A DNA stretch of 64,000 bases from Tessaracoccus palaemonis. GTDB taxonomy: Bacteria; Actinomycetota; Actinomycetes; Propionibacteriales; Propionibacteriaceae. The translations under genes were made by a program, and so were the position numbers. Positions 48,730 to 59,972 of this stretch are shown here, piece after piece; the stretch's first letter is position 1, and each line of letters starts with the position of its first letter. The stretch covers positions 1,364,001 to 1,428,000 of the forward strand of contig NZ_CP079216.1 in the NCBI RefSeq assembly GCF_019316905.1, in the 5' to 3' direction. A model generated the notes under the pieces. The model searched no databases. It was not told the origin of the DNA and was given only the letters and a program-made list of their open reading frames with translations.

Positions 48730-49174
48730 GCGACGCGTCTCGGCCGCCACCCGCCGGGCCCGGGAGATGATGATCGGCGGGCTCGTCGCCGGTCACGTCG
48801 TCGGGCTGACCATCATCGGGCTCGCCCTCGCGCTCGACGGTGCCTCCGCCGCCCTGACCGCCGCCCTCGGATTCGCCGCCGTCGTCATCTTCTACAGCAT
48901 CGGTCAGGCCCTCGAGGTCGTGGCCTCCGAGCTCGAGCCGTTCCAGGGGCTCGGGCTCGTGATGGTCAGTTACGCGGTGCGCGTAATCGGTATCGCGGCC
49001 GGCCTGTGGGGCGTGCTCAACCTCGACGCCGTCGCGCCTCACGTGCGCGACGGTTGGCTGCTGCTGAGCGTCGCCGGCACAGTGCTGGCCTGGGTTAGCG
49101 GAGTGGTGGTCATCGCGTCAAGGCAACGCGTTCCCGTCTACGACACCGAGTACACCCCGCCGCGTTCAAACTGA
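48710..49174 (+). CDS. AtpI-region membrane protein (Rv1303-like)
   Basis: This ~150-residue protein with four hydrophobic segments (MMIGGLVAGHVVGLTIIGLALAL; ALGFAAVVIFYSIGQALEVVAS; LGLVMVSYAVRVIGIAAGLWGVL; LLSVAGTVLAWVSGVVVIA) sits between wecA and atpZ, where mycobacteria have the conserved membrane protein Rv1303. It is probably an AtpI-like factor for ATP synthase assembly or ion supply, which is an inference from position. Two starts are possible, ATG 48710 or ATG 48722 (MAERRVSAATRR); both overlap the wecA end. Confidence 0.78.
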   Translation: MSATMAERRVSAATRRAREMMIGGLVAGHVVGLTIIGLALALDGASAALTAALGFAAVVIFYSIGQALEVVASELEPFQGLGLVMVSYAVRVIGIAAGLWGVLNLDAVAPHVRDGWLLLSVAGTVLAWVSGVVVIASRQRVPVYDTEYTPPRSN

Positions 49175-49206
49175 TGATTCGACGTGTAAGAGCCCGCCGA
49201 TTCCGC

Positions 49207-49212
49207 TAGGCT
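49207..49212 (+). promoter_or_regulatory. -10 element of the ATP synthase operon
   Basis: TAGGCT lies ten bases before the ATG of atpZ, and no ribosome-binding site sits in between. Transcription would start within a few bases of the start codon. Confidence 0.45.
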
Positions 49213-49222
49213 CAGCCACGAC

Positions 49223-49456
49223 ATGGGGACCACGCCGAAGACGCCTGACACGCAGCCCGGACCGAGCGGTCCGGACGGCAAGGAAGACGGCATGGTTGCG
49301 CTCAGCTACATCCTCGCCGGACTCATCTTCTATGGTGGGCTCGGCTGGCTGGGTGACTACTTCCTGAAGACAAACTGGCTGTTGCCGATCGGCCTCATCG
49401 TGGGCCTCGGATTCAGCGTGTACCTGATCATCAAGCGATACGGGAGCGGTACGTGA
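49223..49456 (+). CDS. AtpZ/AtpI-type ATP synthase accessory protein
   Basis: This 77-residue protein has a Pro/Gly/Asp-rich N-terminus and two membrane helices (MVALSYILAGLIFYGGLGWLGDYFL and LLPIGLIVGLGFSVYLIIKRYG). The glycine pattern G-x3-G-W-L-G-D and the helix hairpin fit the AtpZ/AtpI group, which helps assemble the c-ring or supplies Mg2+/Ca2+. Its TGA overlaps the GTG start of atpB (GTGA). It is likely the first gene of the ATP synthase transcript. Confidence 0.85.
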   Translation: MGTTPKTPDTQPGPSGPDGKEDGMVALSYILAGLIFYGGLGWLGDYFLKTNWLLPIGLIVGLGFSVYLIIKRYGSGT

Positions 49457-50253
49457 GCCTTGGGCTACTTCCGATGGAGACCGACGGCGGCGGTTACACG
49501 CCACCCGGTGTCGAGGACTTCCTCTGGGACTCAGTCCTGCCGGGCGTGCTGCCCGACTGGATGAACAAGCCCTTCTTCCAGGCCGTCATCGGCGCGGCGC
49601 TGGTCATCATCCTCTGGTGGATCGCCTCGCGACGCCTGAAGACGCAGCCGTCGAAGGCGCAGTTCGCGGCCGAGTACATCTACGAGTTCATCCGCAACGG
49701 CGTGGCGCGCGACATCCTCCACGAGGACTTCCGCCGGTTCCTGCCCTACCTGCTCGGCCTGTTCTCGTTCCTGCTGATCAACAACTGGTTCGGCGAGTTC
49801 TTCCTCTTCATGTATCCGACGTTCTCGAACGTCGGATACGCCTACGGGCTCGCGATCCTGTCGTGGCTGGTCTACGTCGGCGCCGGGTTCAAGAAGTGGG
49901 GCCCCGGCTTCCTCAAGAAGGCGCTCATCCCCGAGGGCGTGCCCGCCCCGCTGCTGATCATGGTGATCCCGCTGGAGTTCCTGGCGACGTTCATCACGCG
50001 GCCCGTCACGCTGGCCCTGCGTCTCTTCGCCAACCTGTTCGCCGGCCACCTGGTCGTCATGGTGTTCGTCGTGGGCGGCGGGTTCCTGCTGACCTACGCC
50101 GACAACACGTTCTACAACGTGGCCGGCGGAGTCTCCCTCGCCTTCAGCCTCATCATCCTCCTGCTCGAACTGTTCATCGGCGCGCTGCAGGCCTACATCT
50201 TCACGGTTCTCACCGCCCAGTACGTGTCGACCTCGATCGCCGAGGCGCACTGA
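49453..50253 (+). CDS. atpB: F1Fo ATP synthase subunit a
   Basis: This 266-residue Fo subunit a forms the two proton half-channels against the c-ring. The essential arginine is in ITRPVTLALRLFANLFAGHLVV, and the C-terminal helix LELFIGALQAYIFTVLTAQYVS holds the other channel residues. About six membrane helices are present. The GTG start overlaps atpZ by four bases. The next gene, atpE, starts after a 57-base gap that holds a GAAAGGAAAA ribosome site. Confidence 0.95.
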   Translation: MSLGLLPMETDGGGYTPPGVEDFLWDSVLPGVLPDWMNKPFFQAVIGAALVIILWWIASRRLKTQPSKAQFAAEYIYEFIRNGVARDILHEDFRRFLPYLLGLFSFLLINNWFGEFFLFMYPTFSNVGYAYGLAILSWLVYVGAGFKKWGPGFLKKALIPEGVPAPLLIMVIPLEFLATFITRPVTLALRLFANLFAGHLVVMVFVVGGGFLLTYADNTFYNVAGGVSLAFSLIILLLELFIGALQAYIFTVLTAQYVSTSIAEAH

Positions 50254-50310
50254 TCAACCCGACTTCCCCGGTCAGCGAAGTGGCCGGGCGAGCCATCCGA
50301 AAGGAAAACA

Positions 50311-50529
50311 ATGTCCCTCCTCGAAATCACCGGCAACCTGAACATGATCGGCTACGCGATCGCGACCATCGCCCCGGCGCTGGGTGTTGCCTGGATCTTC
50401 GCCTCCGTCATCAACGGCACCGCCCGTCAGCCCGAGGCCCGGGGCGCGATGATGAGCACCGCGTTCATCGGCTTCGCCGTGGTTGAGGCCCTGGCCATCA
50501 TCGCCATCGCGCTCGCCTTCGTCCTCTGA
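50311..50529 (+). CDS. atpE: F1Fo ATP synthase subunit c
   Basis: This 72-residue two-helix proteolipid has the polar loop INGTARQPEARG and the ion-carrying glutamate E59 in FAVVEALAIIAIAL. E59 is followed by Ala, and no Gln/Ser-Thr Na+-binding set is visible, so the rotor should be proton-driven. The strong purine ribosome site GAAAGGAAAACA fits the high expression needed for many c subunits per enzyme. Confidence 0.96.
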   Translation: MSLLEITGNLNMIGYAIATIAPALGVAWIFASVINGTARQPEARGAMMSTAFIGFAVVEALAIIAIALAFVL

Positions 50530-50537
50530 GTCGCCTG

Positions 50538-51089
50538 ATGTCCCCGAACCTTGGGGTGCTGCAGGAGACCGGCATCAATCTCGGTCCTCTTGCGCCCCAT
50601 CACATGTCGGAGGTGATCGTCGGCATCGTCTTGATGCTGATCATCTTCGTCATCATGTGGAAGGTCGTCGTTCCTGCCTTCGAGAAGATGTACCAGGAGC
50701 GCTCCGACAAGATCGAGGGCGGGATGCAGCGCGCCGCGCGGGCCGAGGCGAAGGCCGAGGCAGCGCTGGCCGACTACACCGAGCAGCTCAAGGCTGCCCG
50801 GGAGGAGGCCGCCCGCATCCGCGAGGACGCGAAGAACCAGTCCGCCACGATCCTCGCCGAGGCACGCGACAAGGCCACGAAGGAGTCCCAGCGGATCCTC
50901 GAGGCGGGCCGGGTCCAGCTCGAGGCCGAGCGCCTGCACCTGGTGGGGGAGCTCCGCGGCGAGGTGGGCACCATGGCCACCACGCTGGCCGGCAAGATCG
51001 TCGGCGAGTCGCTCAGCGACGACGAGCGCGCCCAGCGCACCATCGACCGGTTCCTCGCTGATCTCGAGTCGGCAGGTCAGGCCCGATGA
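50538..51089 (+). CDS. atpF: F1Fo ATP synthase subunit b
   Basis: This 183-residue peripheral stalk subunit has a single N-terminal membrane helix (VIVGIVLMLIIFVIMWKVVVPAF) followed by a long charged helix (KIEGGMQRAARAEAKAEAALADY and beyond). It is a normal, unfused b subunit, unlike the mycobacterial arrangement with a second b fused to delta. The stop overlaps the atpH start (ATGA). Confidence 0.94.
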   Translation: MSPNLGVLQETGINLGPLAPHHMSEVIVGIVLMLIIFVIMWKVVVPAFEKMYQERSDKIEGGMQRAARAEAKAEAALADYTEQLKAAREEAARIREDAKNQSATILAEARDKATKESQRILEAGRVQLEAERLHLVGELRGEVGTMATTLAGKIVGESLSDDERAQRTIDRFLADLESAGQAR

Positions 51090-51883
51090 GGGCCGGCGAC
51101 GCTGTCATCGCACAGCTTGACGCTCAGGTCGACGGCATCGACACCGATGCCGCCACCTCGGACGAGCTGTTCGCGGTCGTCGACCTGCTCGACGCCAACG
51201 TGATGCTGCGTCGGTCGCTGTCGGACCCGTCCGCCGCGGAGAGCTCGCGCGTCGAGCTGGCCTCGCGGATCTTCCGCGGGAAGGTCGCCCCGGCCACCCT
51301 CGAGGTGCTCAGCGCCTTCTCGGCCGCAGAGTTCGAGAGCGGCGCGGCGTTCGCCGAGGCGCTCGAGCGCGAGGGGGTCCGGCTGAAGCTGAAGGCCGCC
51401 AGGAGCGACGGGACGCTCGACACCGTGACCAGCGACCTGTTCCAGGCGCTGAGCGTGGTGCGTGACCACCCGGAGCTCGCGGTGGCGCTGCGCAACCCGT
51501 CGTACGGCGCGGCCGAGAAGCGTGAGCTGCTCGAACGCCTCTACGGCGGGAGGATCAGCCCCGTGGCCCAGGCCATCCTCGACCGGGCGGTCCGGCCGAA
51601 CCTGGCGGCCTTCGTGCCCACCGTACGCGGGTTCCTCCGCGCGGCGGCCGAACTCGCCGGTCTCACCATCGCCCGCGTCACCGTCGCCCGCCCGCTCGAC
51701 GAGTCCCGAACGGCCCGCCTGAAGGCCGCACTCGAGAAGTCCGCCGGCAAGCCCCTGTCGCTGCAGGTACACGTCGACCCCTCCGTCATCGGCGGGGTGA
51801 ACGTGGTCATCGGCGACGACGTCATCGAATCCACTGTTGCTGCCCGGCTCGAAGACGCCCGCCGGCAACTCGTCAACCTGTGA
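51086..51883 (+). CDS. atpH: F1Fo ATP synthase subunit delta
   Basis: This 265-residue OSCP/delta subunit links the stalk to the top of F1. At 265 residues it is longer than the E. coli protein (177), as usual in actinobacteria. An N-terminal helical domain includes DVVDLLDANVMLRRSLSDPSA-type sequence and ELASRIFRGKVAP. The C-terminal family signature is VHVDPSVIGGVNVVIGDDVI. The ATG overlaps atpF by four bases. Confidence 0.93.
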   Translation: MRAGDAVIAQLDAQVDGIDTDAATSDELFAVVDLLDANVMLRRSLSDPSAAESSRVELASRIFRGKVAPATLEVLSAFSAAEFESGAAFAEALEREGVRLKLKAARSDGTLDTVTSDLFQALSVVRDHPELAVALRNPSYGAAEKRELLERLYGGRISPVAQAILDRAVRPNLAAFVPTVRGFLRAAAELAGLTIARVTVARPLDESRTARLKAALEKSAGKPLSLQVHVDPSVIGGVNVVIGDDVIESTVAARLEDARRQLVNL

Positions 51884-51904
51884 CACCCAAGAAAGTAGAA
51901 CGCA

Positions 51905-53542
51905 ATGGCTGAACTCACCATCAGTCCGGACGAGATCCGCAGCGCTCTCGACGACTTCGTCAAGTCGTATGAGCCGGCTTCCGCCTCGAAGACCGAGGTC
52001 GGCACCGTCGTCACCTCCGGCGACGGCATCGCCCGCGTCGAGGGCCTGCCCTCGGCGATGGCCAACGAGCTGCTGCGCTTCGCCAACGGCACGCTGGGCA
52101 TCGCCCTGAACCTGGACGAGCGTGAGATCGGCGTCGTCGTGCTCGGCGAGTCCGAGGGCATCGACGAGGGGTCGACCGTGCACGGCACCGGCGAGGTCCT
52201 CTCCGTCCCCGTCGGCGAGGGCTACCTCGGCCGCGTGGTCGACGCGATGGGCAACCCGATCGACGGCCTCGGCGACATCAGCGGCATCGAGGGACGCCGC
52301 GCGCTCGAGCTGCAGGCCGCCGGCGTCATGGACCGCCAGGAGGTGCGCGAGCCCCTGCAGACGGGCCTCAAGGCGATCGACGCCATGATCCCGATCGGCC
52401 GCGGTCAGCGTCAGCTGATCATCGGCGACCGCAAGACCGGCAAGACGGCCATCGCGCTCGACACGATCATCAACCAGAAGACCAACTGGGCCTCCGGTGA
52501 CCCGAAGAAGCAGGTCCGCTGCATCTACGTCGCCATCGGCCAGAAGGGCTCCACCATCGCCGAGGTCCGCTCGACGCTGGAGGCCGCGGGTGCGCTGGAG
52601 TACACGACGATCGTGCACGCCCCGGCGTCCGATCCCGCGGGCTTCAAGTACATCGCCCCCTACTCCGGTTCCGCGATCGGTCAGCACTGGATGTACCAGG
52701 GCAAGCACGTCCTCATCGTCTTCGACGACCTGACCAAGCAGGCCGAGGCCTACCGCGCCATGTCGCTGCTGCTGCGCCGCCCGCCGGGCCGTGAGGCCTA
52801 CCCCGGCGACGTGTTCTACCTCCACTCCCGCCTGCTGGAGCGCTGCGCCAAGCTCTCCGACGAGCTGGGCGCGGGATCGATGACGGGCCTGCCGATCATC
52901 GAGACCAAGGCGAACGACGTCTCGGCCTACATCCCGACCAACGTCATCTCCATCACGGACGGCCAGATCTTCCTGCAGTCCGACCTGTTCAACGCCAACC
53001 AGCGTCCCGCCGTGGACGTCGGCGTCTCCGTGTCCCGCGTCGGCGGCGCCGCGCAGGTCAAGGCGATGAAGCAGGTCGCAGGCTCGCTGAAGATCTCGCT
53101 GGCGCAGTACCGCGACATGCAGGCCTTCGCCATGTTCGCCTCCGACCTGGACGCCGCCACCCGTCGCCAGCTCGACCGGGGCGCCCGTCTCACCGAGCTG
53201 CTCCGCCAGGGCCAGTACGCGCCGTACCCGGTCGAAGACCAGGTCATCAGCGTCTGGGCCGGCACCGAGGGCCTGTTCGACGACGTCCCCGTCGACGACG
53301 TGCTGCGGTTCGAGCAGGAGTTCCTGGACTACCTGCGCCACAACAGCGACACTCTGACCGGAATCGCGGACGATTTCCTGTTCGGCGACGACCGCAAGGA
53401 CGCCGTCAGGAAGGCGATCGTCGACTTCCGCCAGATCTTCCGCACGTCGGAGGGCAAGCTGCTGCCCGGCAAGGAAGAGCACAAGCCTCTCACCGACGAG
53501 GAGATCGGCCAGGAGACGATCGTCCGTCAGAAGCGGAGCTGA
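51905..53542 (+). CDS. atpA: F1Fo ATP synthase subunit alpha
   Basis: This 545-residue non-catalytic nucleotide-binding subunit has P-loop [15 protein letters not shown] near residue 178 and the segments [32 protein letters not shown] [19 protein letters not shown] and [19 protein letters not shown]. The C-terminus extends with [17 protein letters not shown], as in other actinobacteria. It follows atpH after a 21-base gap with an AAGAAAG ribosome site. Confidence 0.96.
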   Translation: MAELTISPDEIRSALDDFVKSYEPASASKTEVGTVVTSGDGIARVEGLPSAMANELLRFANGTLGIALNLDEREIGVVVLGESEGIDEGSTVHGTGEVLSVPVGEGYLGRVVDAMGNPIDGLGDISGIEGRRALELQAAGVMDRQEVREPLQTGLKAIDAMIPIGRGQRQLIIGDRKTGKTAIALDTIINQKTNWASGDPKKQVRCIYVAIGQKGSTIAEVRSTLEAAGALEYTTIVHAPASDPAGFKYIAPYSGSAIGQHWMYQGKHVLIVFDDLTKQAEAYRAMSLLLRRPPGREAYPGDVFYLHSRLLERCAKLSDELGAGSMTGLPIIETKANDVSAYIPTNVISITDGQIFLQSDLFNANQRPAVDVGVSVSRVGGAAQVKAMKQVAGSLKISLAQYRDMQAFAMFASDLDAATRRQLDRGARLTELLRQGQYAPYPVEDQVISVWAGTEGLFDDVPVDDVLRFEQEFLDYLRHNSDTLTGIADDFLFGDDRKDAVRKAIVDFRQIFRTSEGKLLPGKEEHKPLTDEEIGQETIVRQKRS

Positions 53543-53546
53543 CGCC

Positions 53547-55945
<2,399 letters not shown>

Positions 55946-55948
55946 GCC

Positions 55949-56371
55949 GTGGAGCGTCCTCCGCTGCACGTCGAGGTGGTCTCAGCCGACCGGCTGGTCT
56001 GGTCGGGGGACTCCGTCAACGTCATCGCGCGCACGGTCGAGGGTGACGTGGGCATCCTGCCGGGCCATGAGCCGTTGATGGCCCTGCTCGTGCCCTGCGC
56101 GGTCGAGATCGTGACCGACGACGGGCGAAGCGAGACCATCGCAGTCGACGGCGGGTACATCTCCGTCGCCCATGGCCGCGTGTCCATCCTCGCCGAGCGG
56201 GCGCACCTCGGACACGAGGTGGGTCTCGACGAGGCCCAGCAGCAGGCCGCGACCCTCGAGGCCAAGGCGCTGCAGGGCCGTGCCGATGACGACGAGCTGC
56301 ACCACCTGAGGATCCTCCAGGCGCAGATCGTCGCCGGCGAGGCGTACGCTTCACACACGTCGGAGCACTAG
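55949..56371 (+). CDS. atpC: F1Fo ATP synthase subunit epsilon
   Basis: This 140-residue rotor/inhibitor subunit has an N-terminal beta sandwich (LHVEVVSADRLVWSGDSVNVIARTVEGDVGILPGHEPLMALL) and a C-terminal helical hairpin (VGLDEAQQQAATLEAKALQGR, DDELHHLRILQAQIVAGE). The helical tail can block ATP hydrolysis. It is the last gene of the operon, with a GTG start, and a hairpin terminator follows. Confidence 0.94.
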   Translation: MERPPLHVEVVSADRLVWSGDSVNVIARTVEGDVGILPGHEPLMALLVPCAVEIVTDDGRSETIAVDGGYISVAHGRVSILAERAHLGHEVGLDEAQQQAATLEAKALQGRADDDELHHLRILQAQIVAGEAYASHTSEH

Positions 56372-56384
56372 GCTCACACCACCA

Positions 56385-56418
56385 CTCAGGGCGGCCCGCT
56401 TCGACGGGCTGCCCTGAG
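56385..56418 (+). terminator. Terminator of the ATP synthase operon
   Basis: A 14-pair stem with one G-T pair (CTCAGGGCGGCCCG at 56385-56398, loop CTTCGA, CGGGCTGCCCTGAG at 56405-56418) begins 14 bases after the atpC stop. No T run follows, but the stem is strong. Confidence 0.75.
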
Positions 56419-56440
56419 GCACATTGAAGGGAGGGCCCCG

Positions 56441-56902
56441 ATGGGCTGGCAGATCGTGATCGTCACGCTGATCTGCGCGCTCGTGGTGCTCCTCCCGTTC
56501 GTGCTCCTCTATCTCCGCCGCCGCTGGCTCACAGGCCAGGGCGGCCTTTTTGACTGCGCCTACCGGATGCGGGAGGACCCCGCCGGGGCCGGCTGGGTCC
56601 TCGGCGTGGCCCGTTACCGGGGGGAGAACCTCGAGTGGTTCCGCTCGTTCTCACTGAGCCTCCGGCCCAAGGCGCTCTTCGGCCGCGCCGTGACCGCGTA
56701 TGTCCACCAGCGACAACCGGCCGGGCTGGAGGCGATCGCGCTGTTCGAGGACTCCGTCGTCGTGTCTGTGCGCAACCGGGTCAGTGACAAGGTCAGCTCG
56801 CTGTCCATGTCGCCCGACGAGGTGCTCGCCCTGATGAGCTGGCTGGAGTCCGCACCACCCGGCAGCCATTACCTGCCGGGCAGCGCGAGCTCTCCCCGCT
56901 GA
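56441..56902 (+). CDS. DUF2550 membrane-anchored protein
   Basis: This 153-residue protein has one N-terminal membrane helix (IVIVTLICALVVLLPFVLLYLRRR) and a cytosolic beta-rich domain with GLFDCAYR, GWVLGVARYRGENLEWFRSFSLSLRPK and LSPDEVLALMSWLESAPPG-type C-terminal sequence (here SMSPDEVLALMSWLESAPPG). It belongs to DUF2550, which follows atpC in mycobacteria and many actinobacteria. The fold resembles a PH-like barrel. The function is unknown. Its ribosome site is GAAGGGAGG. Confidence 0.88.
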   Translation: MGWQIVIVTLICALVVLLPFVLLYLRRRWLTGQGGLFDCAYRMREDPAGAGWVLGVARYRGENLEWFRSFSLSLRPKALFGRAVTAYVHQRQPAGLEAIALFEDSVVVSVRNRVSDKVSSLSMSPDEVLALMSWLESAPPGSHYLPGSASSPR

Positions 56903-56906
56903 CGCC

Positions 56907-57515
56907 TCAGTGGCGGCCGCTGGCGGGCTTCTCCCGGTCGGTGCCCGGCACCCACAGCACCTCATGCTCGGTGCCGTTGGCGACCCGGCTCATCACGAAC
57001 AGCAGGTCCGACAGGCGGTTCAGGTAGCGGACCGCCAGCGGGTTGATCCCGCCGACCTCCTCGACGCCGTGCTCCTCGCGGGCCCGCCAGGCGGCGCGTT
57101 CCGCCCGGCGTGCAATGGAGCGGGCCACGTGCAGCTGTGCGCCGGCGGGGGTGCCGGTGGGCAGGATGAAGCTGCGCAGCACCTCGAGACCCTCCTGCAG
57201 CTCGTCGATGTATCCCTCGAGCCGCTCGACCGAGTGCTCCTCGATGCGCAGCGGCTGCCACTTCGGCTCGGGATCCAAGGGGTTCGCCAGGTCCGAGCCG
57301 ACGTCGAACAGCTCGTTCTGGATGAGCCGCAGCATCTCGACGAGGCGGGGCGGCAGACCGCCGAGGGCCAGGGCGAGTCCGATGGCCGAGTTGGCCTCGT
57401 CCACGTGCCCGTACGCCTCGACGCGCACATCCGTCTTGCGGACTTCGGAGTTGTCGACGAGGCGGGTCGTGCCGCCGTCGCCGGTCTTCGTGTAGATCTT
57501 CGACAAAGTGACCAT
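56907..57515 (-). CDS. Cob(I)yrinic acid a,c-diamide adenosyltransferase, PduO type
   Basis: This 202-residue PduO-type ATP:corrinoid adenosyltransferase attaches the adenosyl group to cob(I)alamin. The ATP-binding N-terminus is KIYTKTGDGGTTRLVDNSEVRKTD, followed by RVEAYGHVDEANSAIGLAL, the catalytic helix segment SFILPTGTPAGAQLHVARSIARRAERAAWR and NPLAVRYLNRLSDLLFVMSR. Adenosylcobalamin is needed by methylmalonyl-CoA mutase, fitting a propionate-forming organism and the methylmalonyl-CoA epimerase nearby. TAGATT lies six bases before the ATG, suggesting a leaderless mRNA. It converges with DUF2550. Confidence 0.92.
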   Translation of the reverse strand: MVTLSKIYTKTGDGGTTRLVDNSEVRKTDVRVEAYGHVDEANSAIGLALALGGLPPRLVEMLRLIQNELFDVGSDLANPLDPEPKWQPLRIEEHSVERLEGYIDELQEGLEVLRSFILPTGTPAGAQLHVARSIARRAERAAWRAREEHGVEEVGGINPLAVRYLNRLSDLLFVMSRVANGTEHEVLWVPGTDREKPASGRH

Positions 57516-57521
57516 AGGGTC

Positions 57522-57527
57522 AATCTA
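57522..57527 (-). promoter_or_regulatory. -10 element for leaderless cobalamin adenosyltransferase mRNA
   Basis: On the minus strand TAGATT ends exactly six bases before the ATG (spacer GACCCT), the geometry expected when transcription begins at the A of the start codon. Confidence 0.55.
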
Positions 57528-57543
57528 TGCCAGAGTGGGCGGC

Positions 57544-58203
57544 GTGCACACGCTACGCCTCGCCGCAGTCCTGACCGCCGCAGCCGCCTTCGCCCTGGGC
57601 GGATGCACGGACGCCAACGAGTCGGCCGGCGCGGTCGCCTCGGAGGGGCTGACGACGTGCAGCTATCCGGGCGACGGCGAGCCGGCGCGGGCTGTCGACC
57701 CGCCGGAGACCACGAACGTGCCGGCGACGGGCACCATGGTCGCCACGATCGGGCTCACGGCGGGTGACATCGACGTGACGATGGACCGCGCGACGGCCCC
57801 GTGCACGGTGAACTCCTTCGTCTCGCTGGCGGAGCAGGGCTTCTACGACGACACGGTCTGCCACCGGCTCGTCGACACGGGGATCTTCATCCTGCAGTGC
57901 GGCGACCCGACGGCCACGGGGACGGGCGGCCCCGGCTACACGATTCCCGACGAGGTGACCGCGGACACCACGTACCCTGCCGGGACGGTCGCGATGGCCA
58001 ACCGCGGCGCGAAGAACACGGGTGGCTCGCAGTTCTTCCTCGTCTACGCCGACACCGACCTGCCGGCCGACTACACCGTGCTCGGCACCATGGACCAGGC
58101 CGGGATCGACGTCGTCGGGTCGATCGCCTCGCAGGGCGTCGACGCCGTGGACCAGACCTCGCCCATCGCGGAGGCGAAGATCACGTCGATCACGCTGGGC
58201 TGA
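57544..58203 (+). CDS. Exported cyclophilin-type peptidyl-prolyl isomerase lipoprotein
   Basis: This ~219-residue protein has a lipoprotein signal (LRLAAVLTAAAAFALGGC, lipobox LGGC) and then a cyclophilin domain (~70-218): APCTVNSFVSLAEQGFYDDTVCHRLV, the active-site-like IFILQCGDPTATGTGGPGY, VAMANRGAKNTGGSQFFLVYAD and TVLGTMDQAGIDVVGSI. The usual catalytic F-x-x-Q-x-G-D is present as FILQCGD, so activity is plausible, although the classic R before it is not obvious. The start was placed at GTG 57544, the first codon before the signal. It probably helps fold secreted proteins. It is divergent from the adenosyltransferase gene. Confidence 0.87.
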   Translation: MHTLRLAAVLTAAAAFALGGCTDANESAGAVASEGLTTCSYPGDGEPARAVDPPETTNVPATGTMVATIGLTAGDIDVTMDRATAPCTVNSFVSLAEQGFYDDTVCHRLVDTGIFILQCGDPTATGTGGPGYTIPDEVTADTTYPAGTVAMANRGAKNTGGSQFFLVYADTDLPADYTVLGTMDQAGIDVVGSIASQGVDAVDQTSPIAEAKITSITLG

Positions 58204-58211
58204 GCGGGGCC

Positions 58212-58988
58212 TCAGAAGACGCGGCCGAGGAAGGCCCGGCAGAGTTCCACGAAGGCCGCGGGCTCGTCGGCGTGCACCCAGTGGCCGGCCCGTTTGAGCG
58301 TCACCTGCGTCATGCGGGGGAACAGCTCGCGCATGGGTTCCGTGTGCCCGGGGAGGATGTAGGGGGACTGACCTCCCGCGACCCACAGAACCGGCCCGTC
58401 GTACTCGCTCTGGATCGGCGGCCACCCGCCGATCTGGTGCAGCGAGTCGCCGAGCAGGTCGAGGTTCGCGCACCAGAACCAGCTGTCACCCTTGTGACGC
58501 AGGTTCTGCAGGAGGAACTGGCGCACCGTCGTATCGGGGATCTGCTCGGTCAGGAGACGGTCGGCCTCCGTGCGGCTCGTCAGGGTGTCCAGGTTCAGCG
58601 ACCGCAGCGCGCCGACCAGCGAGTCGAACTGCGAGGCCGCATTGTTGCGGGCGGGGGAGATGTCGACGACCATCAGCCGGTCGACGAGCTCGGGGCGGCG
58701 CAGCGCGAGCCGCATAGCCACCTTGCCTCCCAGGGAGTGGCCGATGAGGGTCACCGGCATCACGATCACGTCGGAGATCCAGTCGGCCACGATCTCGGCC
58801 TGTTCGTCGAGGTCGAACGTGCGGGTCCAGGGGGAGAGGCCGTGGTTGGGCAGGTCGACCAGGTGGCAGGTCGCGAGGTCGCCGAGCGGAGCCGCGACGG
58901 TGCCGAAGTTCTTGCCCTGCCCGAAGAGGCCGTGCAGGAACACGACCTCGCGGGAGCCCGAGCCGACGGTGAGCGAGTTCAGCTTCAT
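58212..58988 (-). CDS. Alpha/beta hydrolase (YbfF-like esterase)
   Basis: This 258-residue alpha/beta hydrolase has an oxyanion region VVFLHGLFGQGKNFGTVAAPLG, a nucleophile elbow GHSLGGKVAMRLAL (Ser), an acid-containing VVDISPARN strand with the later Asp/Glu region and a catalytic His in KRAGHWVHADEPAAFVE. The overall sequence resembles the YbfF/EphF esterase group. The ATG 58988 start overlaps the stop of the zinc-finger gene upstream (ATGA). The substrate is unknown. Confidence 0.85.
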   Translation of the reverse strand: MKLNSLTVGSGSREVVFLHGLFGQGKNFGTVAAPLGDLATCHLVDLPNHGLSPWTRTFDLDEQAEIVADWISDVIVMPVTLIGHSLGGKVAMRLALRRPELVDRLMVVDISPARNNAASQFDSLVGALRSLNLDTLTSRTEADRLLTEQIPDTTVRQFLLQNLRHKGDSWFWCANLDLLGDSLHQIGGWPPIQSEYDGPVLWVAGGQSPYILPGHTEPMRELFPRMTQVTLKRAGHWVHADEPAAFVELCRAFLGRVF

Positions 58989-59260
58989 GCGAGTCCCCAA
59001 CAGTGCTGGTGCCAGTGCCGGCGCGCCTCCAGGCCGAGGTCGGCGCCGTAGGGCGCGGACTCCGGCCAGGCGACGATGTGGGCCGTGCCCGGCGGGATGT
59101 CGTGCCGGCAGCCCGGGCACACGTAGGTCTTGGTTGAGCGGTGCTCCGGCACATCGCGGACGATGAAGGTGGCTCCACGCCGCGCCTCGCGGCGCTGATA
59201 CCCGCCCGAGAGCAGCGGCCTCGGCGGCCGCGTGTGCTTGGAGGGGCGTCGCCTGGCCAT
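58985..59260 (-). CDS. Small zinc-ribbon-like protein, conserved in actinobacteria
   Basis: This 91-residue basic protein has a Lys/Arg/Pro-rich N-terminus (ARRRPSKHTRPPRPL) and a compact region with a Cys-x2-Cys pair (TYVCPGCRHDIPPGTAHIVAW) and a C-terminal RRHWHQHCWG, which together could form a Zn2+ site. The start was set at ATG 59260, which overlaps the nucS stop (TGATG). Related actinobacterial proteins are often labelled ATP/GTP-binding, but no P-loop exists here. Its place after nucS hints at a role in DNA or RNA handling; this is inference. Confidence 0.75.
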   Translation of the reverse strand: MARRRPSKHTRPPRPLLSGGYQRREARRGATFIVRDVPEHRSTKTYVCPGCRHDIPPGTAHIVAWPESAPYGADLGLEARRHWHQHCWGLA

Positions 59261-59952
59261 CAGAAGAGCCGGTCCTCGGCGTTGTCGAGGCCTCGCAGGG
59301 CGTCGTAGTCCACCAGGCGGCATTCGATGCCCCGGTCGGTGGCCAGCGTGCGGGCCTGCGGCTTGATCTGCTGGGCGGCGAAGATCCCCCGCACGGGTGC
59401 CAGGAGAGGGTCGCGGTTCATCAGGTCGAGGTAGCGGGTCAGCTGCTCGACGCCGTCGATCTCGCCGCGTCGTTTCACCTCGACGGCGACCAGCCGACCT
59501 GCGTCGTCGCGCAGGAGCAGGTCGACGGGGCCGATGGGCGTCAGGTGCTCGCGGGTGACCAGCTTCAGCCCGTCGCCCAGGGTCGTGGGATGCTCAGCCA
59601 GCAGGGCCTGCAGGTGTGCCTCGACGCCATCCTTCTGCAGCCCGGGGTCGATGCCCAGCTCGTGGTCGGAGTCGTGCACGACGTCGGCGAGCAGGATGCG
59701 CAGCGTGTCGCCGTCCTTGGACCTGACCTGCCACACCTGCGTGACGCCGTGCTCCGCCACCTCGGGCTCGGGGACGCTCACCTGCATGGTGCAGGGCGGG
59801 CTCATCCAGTTCAGGGGCTTGTAGGCCCGGTCGTCCGCGTGCACGGAAACGGAACCGTCGGCCTTCACGAGGATCAGACGGGTGGCCATGGGGAGGTGGG
59901 CGGTCAACCGGCCCACGTAGTCAACCTGGCAGCGGGCAATGACCAAACGCAC
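59260..59952 (-). CDS. nucS: Mismatch-specific endonuclease NucS/EndoMS
   Basis: This 230-residue enzyme of the non-canonical mismatch repair used by archaea and actinobacteria (which lack MutS/MutL) cuts both strands at mismatches. The N-terminal DNA-binding domain contains [13 protein letters not shown]; the RecB-like nuclease core has D144 in [10 protein letters not shown] and E158/K160 in [10 protein letters not shown], plus QLTRYLDLM. The GTG start at 59952 reads [16 protein letters not shown], the usual family N-terminus. A beta-clamp-like tail is present near NAEDRLF at the C-terminus. Confidence 0.94.
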   Translation of the reverse strand: MRLVIARCQVDYVGRLTAHLPMATRLILVKADGSVSVHADDRAYKPLNWMSPPCTMQVSVPEPEVAEHGVTQVWQVRSKDGDTLRILLADVVHDSDHELGIDPGLQKDGVEAHLQALLAEHPTTLGDGLKLVTREHLTPIGPVDLLLRDDAGRLVAVEVKRRGEIDGVEQLTRYLDLMNRDPLLAPVRGIFAAQQIKPQARTLATDRGIECRLVDYDALRGLDNAEDRLF

Positions 59953-59972
59953 CGTGCCAATCTACCCGAGTC

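Noticed and set aside
46606..48750. 714-codon minus-strand frame opposite tsaC and wecA
   Set aside because: It reads as an antisense shadow with mirrored composition. The plus strand holds clear enzyme motifs.
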